In this document: piece by piece, positions 34,987 to 43,359 of the stretch
How positions within the stretch are numbered: position 1 is the stretch's first letter
Layout: each line of letters starts with the position of its first letter
Notes under the pieces: generated by a model
Told to the model about the DNA's origin: nothing
Databases searched by the model: none
The model's input: the letters and a program-made list of their open reading frames with translations, nothing else
Translations under genes and position numbers: made by a program
From: Microbacterium pseudoresistens
GTDB taxonomy: Bacteria > Actinomycetota > Actinomycetes > Actinomycetales > Microbacteriaceae
NCBI RefSeq assembly: GCF_013409745.1
Contig: NZ_JACCBH010000001.1
Coordinates: 2,666,001 to 2,730,000, forward strand
Direction of reading: 5' to 3'
DNA length: 64,000 bases

Positions 34987-36984
34987 ATGGCAACGGGCAC
35001 GAATGTCGAAGCGATCGCCGTCAACACGATCGACTGGCTGTCCGCCCCGGACACCGCAATCGTCGTCCCCGTCTATCAGCGCCAGTACCGGTGGGATATC
35101 GGGGGCTGCGAGCGTCTCCTCGCCGACGTCCGTGCCGTGGCCGCACAGAACGACACGCACCGGCATTTCATCGGCTCGATCCTCTCCGCGCAAGATTCCT
35201 CCGAAACCGACCTGATCCTCATCGACGGACAGCAGCGCATCACGACGCTCATGCTCCTCGTCGCCGCCCTGCACCATGCCGTGCGCGACTCGGATCCGGC
35301 GATGGCCGCCGAGCTGGAGCGCGTGCTCGTGCGGTCGGACGATCCGACCCGCACCAGGCTGCGCCCGCACGACGCGTGGGCCGAGCTGTACGAGACCGTC
35401 GTGCTCGATCGCCGCGACGACGCCGAGCGCGAATCCCGCTTCGATGACAACTACGCCTTCTTCCGCAGCCAGGTGCAGGCCGACGAGGCACCCAGCATCT
35501 GGCAGGGCCTGCGCCGGCTCGAGCACGTGTCGATCACGCTAGGCGCCGAGGCCAACGCGCAGCAGATCTTCGAGAGCCTGAACTCCACGGGCGAGCCGCT
35601 GCGCGATCACGAGCTCATCCACAACTACATCCTCATGGGACTCACCCATTCCGAGCAGCTCGACGTCGAAGAGCGCTTCTGGCTGCCGATCGAACAGCAC
35701 ACGGGCGAGACGATCGGTGCGTTCTGGCGGCAGTTCCTCGTCATGGTCACCGGCCGCGAGGTGGCTGCGGCCGGTGAGCACGGCGTGTACAGCGCCTTCC
35801 GGCAGTCCTTCCCGCGCGTGGATGCGGAGCATCTGCAGCAGCACGCCGAGATCTGGCGGCACTACGCGCAGATCTACGGCATCCTGCTCGATCCCTCGCT
35901 CGAGCCCGACGACGAGCTACGCCGCCAGCTCGAGCATCTCAGCACCTTCGGCAAGGCTGCCTTCCCGCTGGCGATGAGCGTGTACAGCGAGCACGCACGC
36001 GGCCTGATCCCCCGCGACGAGCTCATCGAGACGCTCGAGTGGCTGCAGGCGCTGTATCTGCGGCGCGCTCTCGTGGGCCTGCCCACCGAGCGGTTGATCG
36101 CGCGGCTGTGCCGGGCCAGAGCCGAGGGGCGCGAGGCCTTGATGCGCGCCTTCGCCCGCGTGACGCCGTCGGACGAGCGCGTGAGCGCCGTGCTGAAATA
36201 CGTCGAACTCCCCCATGCCGCGTACGTCCTGGGTCGCCTCGAGGGCGTCGACGACCCCTCCGAGTACGACGTCGAGCACATCGTGCCGCAGATCCCCGGC
36301 GACGCGTGGTCGGGCGACGGATCGCGCCGTTGGAGCGAGCACACGGAAGACGAGCAGAACAGCCACCGCGCGCTGGCCCCGACCCTCGGCAACCTCACGC
36401 TGCTCGAGCCCGCGCTCGCCGAGCGCGCCTTCGGCTCGTCGTTCCCCAACAAGGTCGCCGACGCGTACTCGCGCAGCGCTGTCCCCGCGACGCGCGCGCT
36501 CGCCGATGCACGATCCTGGGGAACCGCGGCGATCTCGCAGCGCACGGTGCGGCTCACGGCCGACCTGCTGCACATCTGGGCCCGTCCGCCGATGCCCGAG
36601 ATCGACGATGACGGACTGACCCCCGTACTCGACGCCGTACGCCGGCGGGGGTGGCCGGCCGGCTGGGACCGCGAGTTCGACTACGTCGAGTACCGGGGCG
36701 AGCACTGGGAGGTCAAAGACGTCCGCGCCCTGTTCAACCGCGTCTTCCGCCGGGCCTGGACCGACGACCGCCGGGCCGCGCTGGCCTACAGCGCCGCCCA
36801 CAACGGACCGCTCTACGACCGGATGTCGTGGAAAGGGCAGTGGGATGCGCTCGCCGATGACGCCTTCCTCTACATGGGCTGGGACTCGAACTACATGATG
36901 AACGCCCTGCAGGGCGTTCTGGAGGAGTCGGGGATCGCCGCCGAGGTGTTCGTGAAGTATTCCTACATCGGGAACGTGATGTGA
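34987..36984 (+). CDS. DUF262-DUF1524 (GmrSD-like) protein with extra C-terminal domain
   Basis: 665 residues. DUF262 (about 15-250) carries YQRQYRWD (Q31-W36), HFIGSIL and the nucleotide-site IDGQQRITTL (D80-R84). DUF1524 (about 400-545) is an HNH-like nuclease with EHIVPQ (H431) and GNLTLL (N469). This pairing is that of GmrSD-type modification-dependent restriction enzymes and related anti-phage proteins. About 110 further residues form a separate C-terminal segment rich in Trp and Tyr (EHWEVKDVRALFNRVF... MSWKGQWDALADDAFLYMG) that I cannot identify. It overlaps the next gene by 4 bp (GTGA). Cleavage of modified DNA is inference from the family. Confidence 0.85.
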   Translation: MATGTNVEAIAVNTIDWLSAPDTAIVVPVYQRQYRWDIGGCERLLADVRAVAAQNDTHRHFIGSILSAQDSSETDLILIDGQQRITTLMLLVAALHHAVRDSDPAMAAELERVLVRSDDPTRTRLRPHDAWAELYETVVLDRRDDAERESRFDDNYAFFRSQVQADEAPSIWQGLRRLEHVSITLGAEANAQQIFESLNSTGEPLRDHELIHNYILMGLTHSEQLDVEERFWLPIEQHTGETIGAFWRQFLVMVTGREVAAAGEHGVYSAFRQSFPRVDAEHLQQHAEIWRHYAQIYGILLDPSLEPDDELRRQLEHLSTFGKAAFPLAMSVYSEHARGLIPRDELIETLEWLQALYLRRALVGLPTERLIARLCRARAEGREALMRAFARVTPSDERVSAVLKYVELPHAAYVLGRLEGVDDPSEYDVEHIVPQIPGDAWSGDGSRRWSEHTEDEQNSHRALAPTLGNLTLLEPALAERAFGSSFPNKVADAYSRSAVPATRALADARSWGTAAISQRTVRLTADLLHIWARPPMPEIDDDGLTPVLDAVRRRGWPAGWDREFDYVEYRGEHWEVKDVRALFNRVFRRAWTDDRRAALAYSAAHNGPLYDRMSWKGQWDALADDAFLYMGWDSNYMMNALQGVLEESGIAAEVFVKYSYIGNVM

Positions 36985-38246
36985 CCATGAGCGATGCGAC
37001 GACCCGCGTGCGCCGGATGCTGGACCTGACGCTCGAGGAGCACGCGCTCACCGTTCCCCTCGTCTGGGGCGACGACGCCGACACCCGCACCATCGACGTC
37101 TTCGCCGCCGTGGTCTACCGCGAGGGCGGCGAGGATCTCCCCTACCTCGTCTATCTCCAGGGCGGACCGGGCAACGAGGCCCCGCGCCCGTTCCACTCCC
37201 CCACGGCGCCGTCCTGGCTCGACACCGCGCTTGCACATCACCGCGTGGTCATGCTCGATCAGCGCGGTACCGGACGGTCGACACCGGTCGGCGATCTCGA
37301 CCTCGCCGAGCGCGGCGCCGAGGCGACGGCCGAGCATCTGACCCACCTGCGGGCCGACGCGATCGTGCGCGATGCCGAGGCACTGCGCGAGCATCTGGGT
37401 GCCGCGCAGTGGAACCTGCTCGGGCAGTCGTTCGGCGGCTTCACGTCGCTCGCGTACCTCACCGCGTTCCCCGACTCCCTCGACCGTGTGTTCATCACCG
37501 GCGGGCTCAGCACCGTCACCCGCACGCCCGACGAGGTGTACGCGCTCTGCTACGACAAGATGCGCGATGCCTCCGAGCGCTACTACCGGCGCTTCCCCGA
37601 GCACCGGGAGCGGATGCGGCGCCTCGTCGAGCTCGCCGCCGCCGGCGATCTGGTGCTCCCCCGAGGCGAAGTCGTCTCGGTCTCGCGTCTGCGGTCGGCG
37701 GGATCAGCCCTGGGCATGAACGACGGCTGGCAGACCGTGTGGTCGCTCATGGAGCAGGATCCGCGGTCGAATGCGTTCCGGCACGACCTCGCCGCCGCGA
37801 TGCCCTTCGGCGGCCGCAATCCGCTGTACTTCGCCTTCCACGAGTCCAGCTACGCCAACGGGCACGCCACACGGTGGTCGGCCGAGCGCGTGGAGCCCCA
37901 GGATTTCCGCGACGATCCGACCCTGTTCACCGGCGAGCACATCCGTCGCGAATGGACGCAGACGGTGCCCGCCCTGCAGCCGTGGGGCGAGGTCGCCCTG
38001 CGGCTCGCCGAGCACGAATGGCCGCGTCTGTACGACGCCGACGCACTTTCTTCCTCCGGGGCGCGCGGTGCCGCGGCCGTGTACGTCAACGACGTATACG
38101 TGCCGCTGGAGTACTCGTTGGAGACGGCGGCGCTCCTACCCGACGTACGGCTCTGGGTGACCAGTGAGCACGAGCACAACGGGCTGCGGGCCGGACAGGT
38201 GCTCGGGCACCTGCTCGACCTCGCCGCCGACCGCCGCATACGCTGA
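36981..38246 (+). CDS. Alpha/beta hydrolase, proline iminopeptidase-like (S33)
   Basis: 421 residues. An oxyanion-type QGGPGNEA is where S33 enzymes have HGGPG, followed by LDQRGTGRSTP and the nucleophile S150 in GQSFGGFTS. A helical lid of about 150 residues and a C-terminal SEHEHNGLRAGQ segment with the likely catalytic His complete the fold. The S33 family removes N-terminal proline; the length and lid match actinobacterial prolyl aminopeptidases. It starts at a GTG overlapping the DUF262 stop; ATG 36987, two codons in, is an alternative. The overlap implies co-translation, but a joint function with the restriction-like protein is not established. Confidence 0.88.
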   Translation: MTMSDATTRVRRMLDLTLEEHALTVPLVWGDDADTRTIDVFAAVVYREGGEDLPYLVYLQGGPGNEAPRPFHSPTAPSWLDTALAHHRVVMLDQRGTGRSTPVGDLDLAERGAEATAEHLTHLRADAIVRDAEALREHLGAAQWNLLGQSFGGFTSLAYLTAFPDSLDRVFITGGLSTVTRTPDEVYALCYDKMRDASERYYRRFPEHRERMRRLVELAAAGDLVLPRGEVVSVSRLRSAGSALGMNDGWQTVWSLMEQDPRSNAFRHDLAAAMPFGGRNPLYFAFHESSYANGHATRWSAERVEPQDFRDDPTLFTGEHIRREWTQTVPALQPWGEVALRLAEHEWPRLYDADALSSSGARGAAAVYVNDVYVPLEYSLETAALLPDVRLWVTSEHEHNGLRAGQVLGHLLDLAADRRIR

Positions 38247-38253
38247 GAACGAT

Positions 38254-38330
38254 TGGTGGGGCGGGCGGGACTTGAACCCGCGATCGTTGAGTTATGAGCT
38301 CACTGCCTTGACCAGCTTGGCCACCGCCCC
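38254..38330 (-). tRNA. tRNA with CAU anticodon (Met or Ile2), CCA encoded
   Basis: Minus strand: acceptor GGGGCGG with CCGCCCC, discriminator A, then CCA (38254-38256). The anticodon loop CTCATAA gives CAU. The T arm is GCGGG-TTCAAGT-CCCGC. The top anticodon-stem pair is a G-A mismatch. CAU may be elongator Met or lysidine-modified Ile2; it lacks the three G-C pairs of an initiator. Identity cannot be settled by eye. Confidence 0.9.
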
Positions 38331-38360
38331 GGACTTTCGAGCCTACCGGGCGCCGCGGGC

Positions 38361-38891
38361 TCAGCCCGCCGTCGCCTCGCGATGGGTCCGGGTGTGACGG
38401 CGGTAGACCTGCGCATTCTCGCGGAGCCCCGCGCGCTCGGAGTCGCTGAGCTCGCGCCGCACCTTCGCCGGCACCCCGGCCACGAGCGATCCGTCGGGGA
38501 TCTCCGCGCCCGACATCACGACCGCACCGCCGGCGATGAGGCATTCGGCGCCGATGACGGCACCCGAGAGCACGACCGCTCCCATGCCGATGAGCGATCC
38601 ATCGCCGATCGTGCAGCCGTGCACCACCGCATTGTGCCCGATCGACACATCCTTGCCGATGCGCACCGGGTGTCCGCGGTCAACGTGCACCGACACGTTG
38701 TCCTGCACATTGCTGCCCGAGCCGATCGTGATCGCATCCGAGTCGGCGCGCAGCACCGCGTTGTACCAGACGCTGCTGCCCTCGCCGAGGGTCACCGCCC
38801 CCACGACGCGGGCACCTGCGGCGAGGAAGGCCGACTCGTGAAGGCGCGGCTCAAGGCCGGGCAGGGAGAGGACGGATGCGTCATTGCTCAT
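38361..38891 (-). CDS. Gamma-carbonic-anhydrase-like hexapeptide-repeat protein
   Basis: 176 residues forming a left-handed beta-helix of hexapeptide repeats (GSGSNVQDNVSVHVDRGHPVRIGKDVSIGHNAVVHGCTIGDGSLIGMGA...). Zinc-binding His candidates sit in SVHVD, SIGHNAVVHGC, as in the YrdA/CaiE/gamma-CA group, ending with a short helix. It probably forms a trimer. Many such proteins have weak or no carbonic anhydrase activity, so the reaction is uncertain. The start ATG has TATTGT 6 nt upstream, suggesting a leaderless message. Confidence 0.88.
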   Translation of the reverse strand: MSNDASVLSLPGLEPRLHESAFLAAGARVVGAVTLGEGSSVWYNAVLRADSDAITIGSGSNVQDNVSVHVDRGHPVRIGKDVSIGHNAVVHGCTIGDGSLIGMGAVVLSGAVIGAECLIAGGAVVMSGAEIPDGSLVAGVPAKVRRELSDSERAGLRENAQVYRRHTRTHREATAG

Positions 38892-38897
38892 GTCTCG

Positions 38898-38903
38898 ACA
38901 ATA
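38898..38903 (-). promoter_or_regulatory. -10 box TATTGT, leaderless start
   Basis: TATTGT on the minus strand ends 6 nt before the ATG at 38891. Confidence 0.45.
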
Positions 38904-38931
38904 ATGCGCGGCGCCACCCGCGCTCCTCCCC

Positions 38932-41043
38932 TCAACCCGCCAGGCCCATCGCCTCCTTGAGCGCCCGGGTGTACTGCGGGGCGAGGGTGTCGGTGAACGT
39001 CACCGTCAGGTGGTCCTGGTCGCGGTAGAGGTTCGCCCCGCCGACCACCGGTGAGCACGTGGTCTCATCGCAGTAGACGTCGGTGAAATCTAGCAGCGTC
39101 ACCCCGTCCATCTTGGCTGCGTCACGCAGCGGGTCGTCCTCGACGAGCACGTCATCCCTGGCGCCGGTGCACGTGCCGGCATCGCGAGTGCGCAGGCATT
39201 TGTTCGGATCGGTCTCCCACACCGGATTGTCGATGACCGTCACAACGGGGGTGCCGCGGTCGATCATCGTGCCCCACGCCTCCTGATAGCCGGCGACGGC
39301 CGCCGCGTGCTCGGAGTCGAAGCCACTCGCGTCGTACCCGGTCGTGGCCAGCGCCGAGGTGAAGACGACGTCGAAGTCGCGCTTGTCGAGCTCCACGGCC
39401 ACCGCCGTGCGCCACTGCTCGCACGCGGCGCCGAACGCACCGCCCGTCGACAGCGCCGTCGTGCTCCACGGGCAGGCGCCCTTGAAGAACGTCGTCAGGT
39501 GCCAACCCTCGCGCTCGGCGATCGCCTGGAACGTCGTCAGCAGCTGGAACCCGTGGCTGTCGCCGATGAGCGCGACCTGCCTCGCATCCGCCGTCTTCGA
39601 GCCGAACTCGCACGAGACCGGACGCGCGTCGTTCAGCTGCACGAAGCACTCGGTGTCTTCCGGACTGTCGACGCCGGCGAAGCCCGGGGCGGGCAGAATC
39701 GTACCGTCGTTCTCCGTGCCCGTGCATGCGTCGTCGAGCACGGATGCCGCGCCGAAGCACTCGGGAGGATCGGCACGCAGCTGCTGGATGGCCTGCACGC
39801 CCTGCTGATACGACGAGGCGTTCGCGAGCCAGCCTCCGCCGGCGACGGCGGCCACGACCACCATTGCCGCCAGCGACGACCAGAGCGTGACTCTCGGCGG
39901 GCGCGAGGTGAGCACGCTCCAGTGCCGCGACGGGTCTTCCACGAATCGCTTGGTGAGCCAGGCCAGCACGAAGCACAGCACGAGCAGGGAGATGCGGTGA
40001 TAGATCGTCAGGCCCCAGAACGGCACCGAGGGCGCGATGATGATCAGCGGCCAGTGCCAGAGATACAGGCTGTAGGAGATGTCGCCCGTGAAGCGCATCG
40101 GCCGGAGGGCGAGCAACCGCGTGGGGTACCACCAGCGATCGGTGTTCGATGCGGCGATGACGGCGGCCGCTCCCAGCGTCGGCAGCGCGGCGGCGAAGCC
40201 CGGGAACGGCGTCTGCCCGTCGAAGGTGACCGCGGTGTACAGGAGGGCGAGGATGCCCGCCCAGCCCAGCACGAAGCTCGCGAGCGCGTTCGTGATCCGC
40301 AAGCGCGGAACCAGAGCGATGAGTGCACCCACGCCGAACTGCCACATCCGCCCGAAGGTGACGAAGTAGGCCGGTGCCGGATTGGTCAGGGTGAAGACCA
40401 CGCAGAAGATGAAGGAGGCGACCGAGACGACGCCGATGGCGATGGCCGCGGCCCGCAGCCGGCTGCCCCGGAACCACTTCACCGCGATCCATGCCGCCAG
40501 CAGCATGATGAGCGGCCAGAGCACGTAGAACTGCTCCTCCAGCGACAGCGACCAGTAATGCTGCACCGTCGTGGGGTCGCCCGAGTGCGCGAGATAGTCG
40601 GCGGAGTCGATCGCCAGGTACCAGTTCTCGACGTAGAACGTCGAGGCGACGATCTCCTTCAACTCGCCGGGAAGAGCCGAGGTGGGCATGAGGTACGGCG
40701 TCGAGACGACGATCGCGCAGAACAGCAGCACGAGCAGCGAGGCCGGCAGCAGTCGCCGGGCCCGGCGTGCCCAGAACTGCCCCAGCTGCACCCGTCCGGT
40801 CGAGGAGAGCTCGCGCGCGAGGTGGCCCGTGATGAGGAAGCCGGAGATGACGAAGAAGATGTCCACGCCCACGTAGCCCCCGGTGAGGCGCCCCGGCCAG
40901 AAGTGGTACAGCACCACGAAGAGCACGGCGATCGCCCGCAGCCCCTGCACATGCGGGATGAAGCGCGACGCGGCGGCGTGCTCTGGAGAACGGGTGCGGT
41001 TCCGGCGGAGGTCGGAACGGGATCTCGATCCTGCTGTGGTCAC
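38932..41043 (-). CDS. OafA/YrhL-type acyltransferase with SGNH domain
   Basis: 703 residues. The N-terminal acyltransferase-3 domain (about 28-400) has HVQGLRAIAVLFVVLYHF with the conserved Arg and His, GGYVGVDIFFVISGFLIT, and ten or so membrane helices. A final helix (near 390) leads to an outside SGNH hydrolase-like domain with GDSHGFQLL and a late DQDHLT. Enzymes of this build acetylate surface polysaccharides or peptidoglycan, passing acetyl groups across the membrane. The GTG start overlaps the stop of a possible 38-codon reading frame (41040-41156) in a GTGA arrangement. The acceptor polymer is unknown. Confidence 0.92.
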   Translation of the reverse strand: MTTAGSRSRSDLRRNRTRSPEHAAASRFIPHVQGLRAIAVLFVVLYHFWPGRLTGGYVGVDIFFVISGFLITGHLARELSSTGRVQLGQFWARRARRLLPASLLVLLFCAIVVSTPYLMPTSALPGELKEIVASTFYVENWYLAIDSADYLAHSGDPTTVQHYWSLSLEEQFYVLWPLIMLLAAWIAVKWFRGSRLRAAAIAIGVVSVASFIFCVVFTLTNPAPAYFVTFGRMWQFGVGALIALVPRLRITNALASFVLGWAGILALLYTAVTFDGQTPFPGFAAALPTLGAAAVIAASNTDRWWYPTRLLALRPMRFTGDISYSLYLWHWPLIIIAPSVPFWGLTIYHRISLLVLCFVLAWLTKRFVEDPSRHWSVLTSRPPRVTLWSSLAAMVVVAAVAGGGWLANASSYQQGVQAIQQLRADPPECFGAASVLDDACTGTENDGTILPAPGFAGVDSPEDTECFVQLNDARPVSCEFGSKTADARQVALIGDSHGFQLLTTFQAIAEREGWHLTTFFKGACPWSTTALSTGGAFGAACEQWRTAVAVELDKRDFDVVFTSALATTGYDASGFDSEHAAAVAGYQEAWGTMIDRGTPVVTVIDNPVWETDPNKCLRTRDAGTCTGARDDVLVEDDPLRDAAKMDGVTLLDFTDVYCDETTCSPVVGGANLYRDQDHLTVTFTDTLAPQYTRALKEAMGLAG

Positions 41044-41156
41044 CAGAAGACCGTAACGCGGATCGCTCCCGGACCTCGGATCGGCACGGACACCGCTCCG
41101 CGCTTCGCAGTGAGGGCCGCCTTGCCGAACTTGCCCCTGACCTGCGACTTAGCCAT
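41040..41156 (-). CDS. Possible small basic peptide upstream of the acyltransferase
   Basis: A 38-codon frame, MAKSQVRGKFGKAALTAKRG and so on, very rich in Lys/Arg and ending VTVFW. It stops in a GTGA overlap with the acyltransferase start, which would allow coupled translation. The ribosome site (GCTGAGG) is too close to the ATG to be convincing, and no homologue is recognised. It may be a leader peptide or chance. Confidence 0.3.
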   Translation of the reverse strand: MAKSQVRGKFGKAALTAKRGAVSVPIRGPGAIRVTVFW

Positions 41157-41238
41157 GCCTCAGCTTGCTTGCGGAACAATCTGGCAGGAGTAGCGTTGAC
41201 TTTGACAGCGAGCCAGAAAACCACCGGAGGAGATTCTC

Positions 41239-41724
41239 ATGAGCAAGGCTGAAACCATCCCCACGACCGCCAGCGACCCGACCGTCGCCGCCGGCGCCGC
41301 CCAGTTCCTCACCCCGGTCGTCCACGGATTGCAGGCCCTCACCATCAATGGCAAGCAGGCGCACTGGCACGTCCGCGGCGCGAACTTCGTCGGCGTCCAC
41401 GAGCTGCTCGACACAATCGTCGCACACGCCGGCGACTTCGCCGACACCGCCGCCGAGCGGATCGTCGCTCTCGGACTGCCGATCGACGCGCGTCTGGAGA
41501 CCGTCGCGAAGAAGGCCTCGGCCACCGCGGTTCCCGCAGGCTTCACGAAGTCGGACGACCTCGTGCGCGCGGTGATCGCCGACATCGACGCGATCCTCGT
41601 CGACATCAAGGCCGCGATCGACGGCCTCGACGAGATCGACCTCACCAGCCAGGACGTCGCGATCGAGATCATGCGCGGCCTCGAGAAGGACCGCTGGTTC
41701 CTCGTCTCGCACGTTGCTGCCTGA
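41239..41724 (+). CDS. dps: Dps-family ferritin-like DNA-protection protein
   Basis: 161 residues, dodecameric mini-ferritin that oxidises and stores iron and shields DNA. The ferroxidase signature is split between helices: KQAHWHVRGANFVGVHELLD and HAGDFADTAAERI, with His, Asp and Glu ligands in place. A basic, Thr/Ala-rich N-terminus of about 20 residues may help DNA contact. A very good GGAGGAG site lies 6 nt before the ATG. Followed by a hairpin and a 16-bp repeat array. Confidence 0.94.
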   Translation: MSKAETIPTTASDPTVAAGAAQFLTPVVHGLQALTINGKQAHWHVRGANFVGVHELLDTIVAHAGDFADTAAERIVALGLPIDARLETVAKKASATAVPAGFTKSDDLVRAVIADIDAILVDIKAAIDGLDEIDLTSQDVAIEIMRGLEKDRWFLVSHVAA

Positions 41725-41745
41725 CACCTCGCGTCGTATCAGCGG

Positions 41746-41780
41746 AGGGCATCGCCCCGGCACACGCCGGGCGGTGCCCT
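41746..41780. terminator. Hairpin between dps and the amidohydrolase
   Basis: Near-perfect stem of about 15 bp (AGGGCATCGCC... with ...GGCGGTGCCCT), loop ACAC, 22 bp after the dps stop. It probably ends dps transcription and could act on both strands. Confidence 0.7.
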
Positions 41781-41787
41781 TCATCAT

Positions 41788-41867
41788 GGAAGCGCTGAGT
41801 CATGCAAGCGCTGAGTCGTGCAAGAGCTGAGTCGTGGAAGCGTCGAGCCGCACAGGCGCTGAGTCGC
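41788..41867. repeat. Five tandem copies of a 16-bp unit
   Basis: Units at 41788, 41804, 41820, 41836 and 41852 resemble GCAAGCGCTGAGTCGT. Copies 1-3 differ from one another at three positions or fewer; copies 4 and 5 have drifted more, and an 8-bp remnant follows. The period of 16 is not a multiple of three and the array lies wholly between convergent genes, ending 1 bp before the amidohydrolase stop. No reading frame uses it. Confidence 0.88.
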
Positions 41868-41868
41868 G

Positions 41869-43359
41869 TCAGGCGCGATGAGTGATGCGCCCGGCGACGA
41901 GGGTGGCGTGCACCGGCATGGTCCGCAGCCCCTCGGCATCCGTCTGTCGCGGATCCCTGCCGATCAGGGCGAGGTCGGCGACGGCGCCGGGCGCGATGAT
42001 CGTGTCGCCTCCCGTGCCGTTTCGCGTGCTGGCCGCCATCGCCACATCCAGATCGACGGCTTCTTCGGCATGCCAGGCGGCGCGCGTGTCATCGGTGCGG
42101 TGCACGGCGGCCGCGATCGTGCGCCACGGATCCAGGGGCGCGACCGGCGCGTCCGATCCGAACCGCAGGACCGCTCCGGCGCGGTGCAGCGTGGCCAGCG
42201 GGTAGATCATCGACGTCTGCGAGGCCCATAGTTCGTCGGCCGCATCCCTGTCGTCGATCGCGTGCCGAGGTTGCACGCTCACCGCGACGCCGAGCCGGGA
42301 CAGGCGCGCCACATCGGCGTGGCGGATGAGCTGTGCGTGCTCGATCGTGCCCCACGCGCCCGTGGCGGCGAACATGTCGAGCGCGGCCGACAGCGCCACG
42401 TCTCCGATCGCGTGCACGGCGGAGGCGAACCCGGCCCCCGTCGCCCGTGTCAGCAGTTCTCGCAGCTCGTCGGGCGGCACCGACAGCACGCCTCGATTGC
42501 GCTCATCGTCGGCGTAGGCGTGCGAGCAGGCCGCGGTTCGCGTGCCGAGCGACCCATCGCTGATGACCTTGAGCGCCCCCGTGCGGACGAGCCCGTGCGG
42601 GTCGTCGCCGACCGGCTCCCCCGTCGCGAGCCCCTCGGCGATCGCACGCTCGAGGTCGTCGGGATACACGCCGAACTTCACCCGGTGCGCGTCGAAGCCG
42701 ACGGCGAGTCGGCGCCGCCATGCCTCGGCGTTCCACGCCATGTCGAAGTCGACGACCCCGACGACGCCGCGGGCGGCGGCCCGCCGCCCCGCCTGGATGA
42801 CGGCGAGGTCGGCTGCCTGCGGATCCACCGCGTTGAGGCGCCGCGAGATCTCGAACGCGTCTTCTTCGCGCAGCAGGCCGTCGTGCTGCGGGGCGAACCC
42901 TTCCCGTCGGAAGGCGGCGGAGTTCAACCACACGCTGTGCACATCGGCGTTGATGAGATACGTCGGCGTCTCGCCGGTGAAGCGATCGAGCAGGGCGAGA
43001 TCGGGAGCGTCCGCCCAGCGCACCGCGCGGAACCCCGTGCCTACCCGTCGCCCGTCGTCGAGCACGGGTGCCGTCGCCATCCGATGAGCGGACTCTGCGG
43101 CCGAACCGGAGTCGCCGAGGGGTATGCGATCGGCGGCGAGCGCCCACTGCACCGCATGCACGTGGTGATCCCACAGCCCCGGGATGAGCCAGGCTCCGTC
43201 GCCGTCCAGAACCTCTCCGCGCAGCCGCAGCGCGCCCGCCGGCGCGACGTCGACGATATGACCCTTGTCGATCAGGACATCGACGGGACCGTCGACGGGG
43301 AGCAGCCGACGATCGTCGGTGGCGATCCGCACGGCGCGGATCGCGGAGACCGTCGTCAC
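41869..43359 (-). CDS. Amidohydrolase family 3 protein (YtcJ-like)
   Basis: 496 residues, metal-dependent hydrolase with a TIM barrel inside a small beta sandwich. Metal ligands appear as DHHVHAVQW (HxH), the carboxylated-Lys candidate in ALKVISDGSLG, HAIGD, EHAQLI and the catalytic Asp in FGSDAPV. Its substrate is not predictable; relatives act on amides and N-substituted formamides. The GTG start overlaps the stop of the PaiB-like gene (GTGA), so the two form an operon. Confidence 0.9.
   Translation of the reverse strand: MTTVSAIRAVRIATDDRRLLPVDGPVDVLIDKGHIVDVAPAGALRLRGEVLDGDGAWLIPGLWDHHVHAVQWALAADRIPLGDSGSAAESAHRMATAPVLDDGRRVGTGFRAVRWADAPDLALLDRFTGETPTYLINADVHSVWLNSAAFRREGFAPQHDGLLREEDAFEISRRLNAVDPQAADLAVIQAGRRAAARGVVGVVDFDMAWNAEAWRRRLAVGFDAHRVKFGVYPDDLERAIAEGLATGEPVGDDPHGLVRTGALKVISDGSLGTRTAACSHAYADDERNRGVLSVPPDELRELLTRATGAGFASAVHAIGDVALSAALDMFAATGAWGTIEHAQLIRHADVARLSRLGVAVSVQPRHAIDDRDAADELWASQTSMIYPLATLHRAGAVLRFGSDAPVAPLDPWRTIAAAVHRTDDTRAAWHAEEAVDLDVAMAASTRNGTGGDTIIAPGAVADLALIGRDPRQTDAEGLRTMPVHATLVAGRITHRA

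Noticed and set aside
38254..38330. CAU tRNA as the border of a genomic island covering the DUF262 gene
   Set aside because: No integrase or direct repeat was found and the base composition of 34-38 kb looks like its surroundings.
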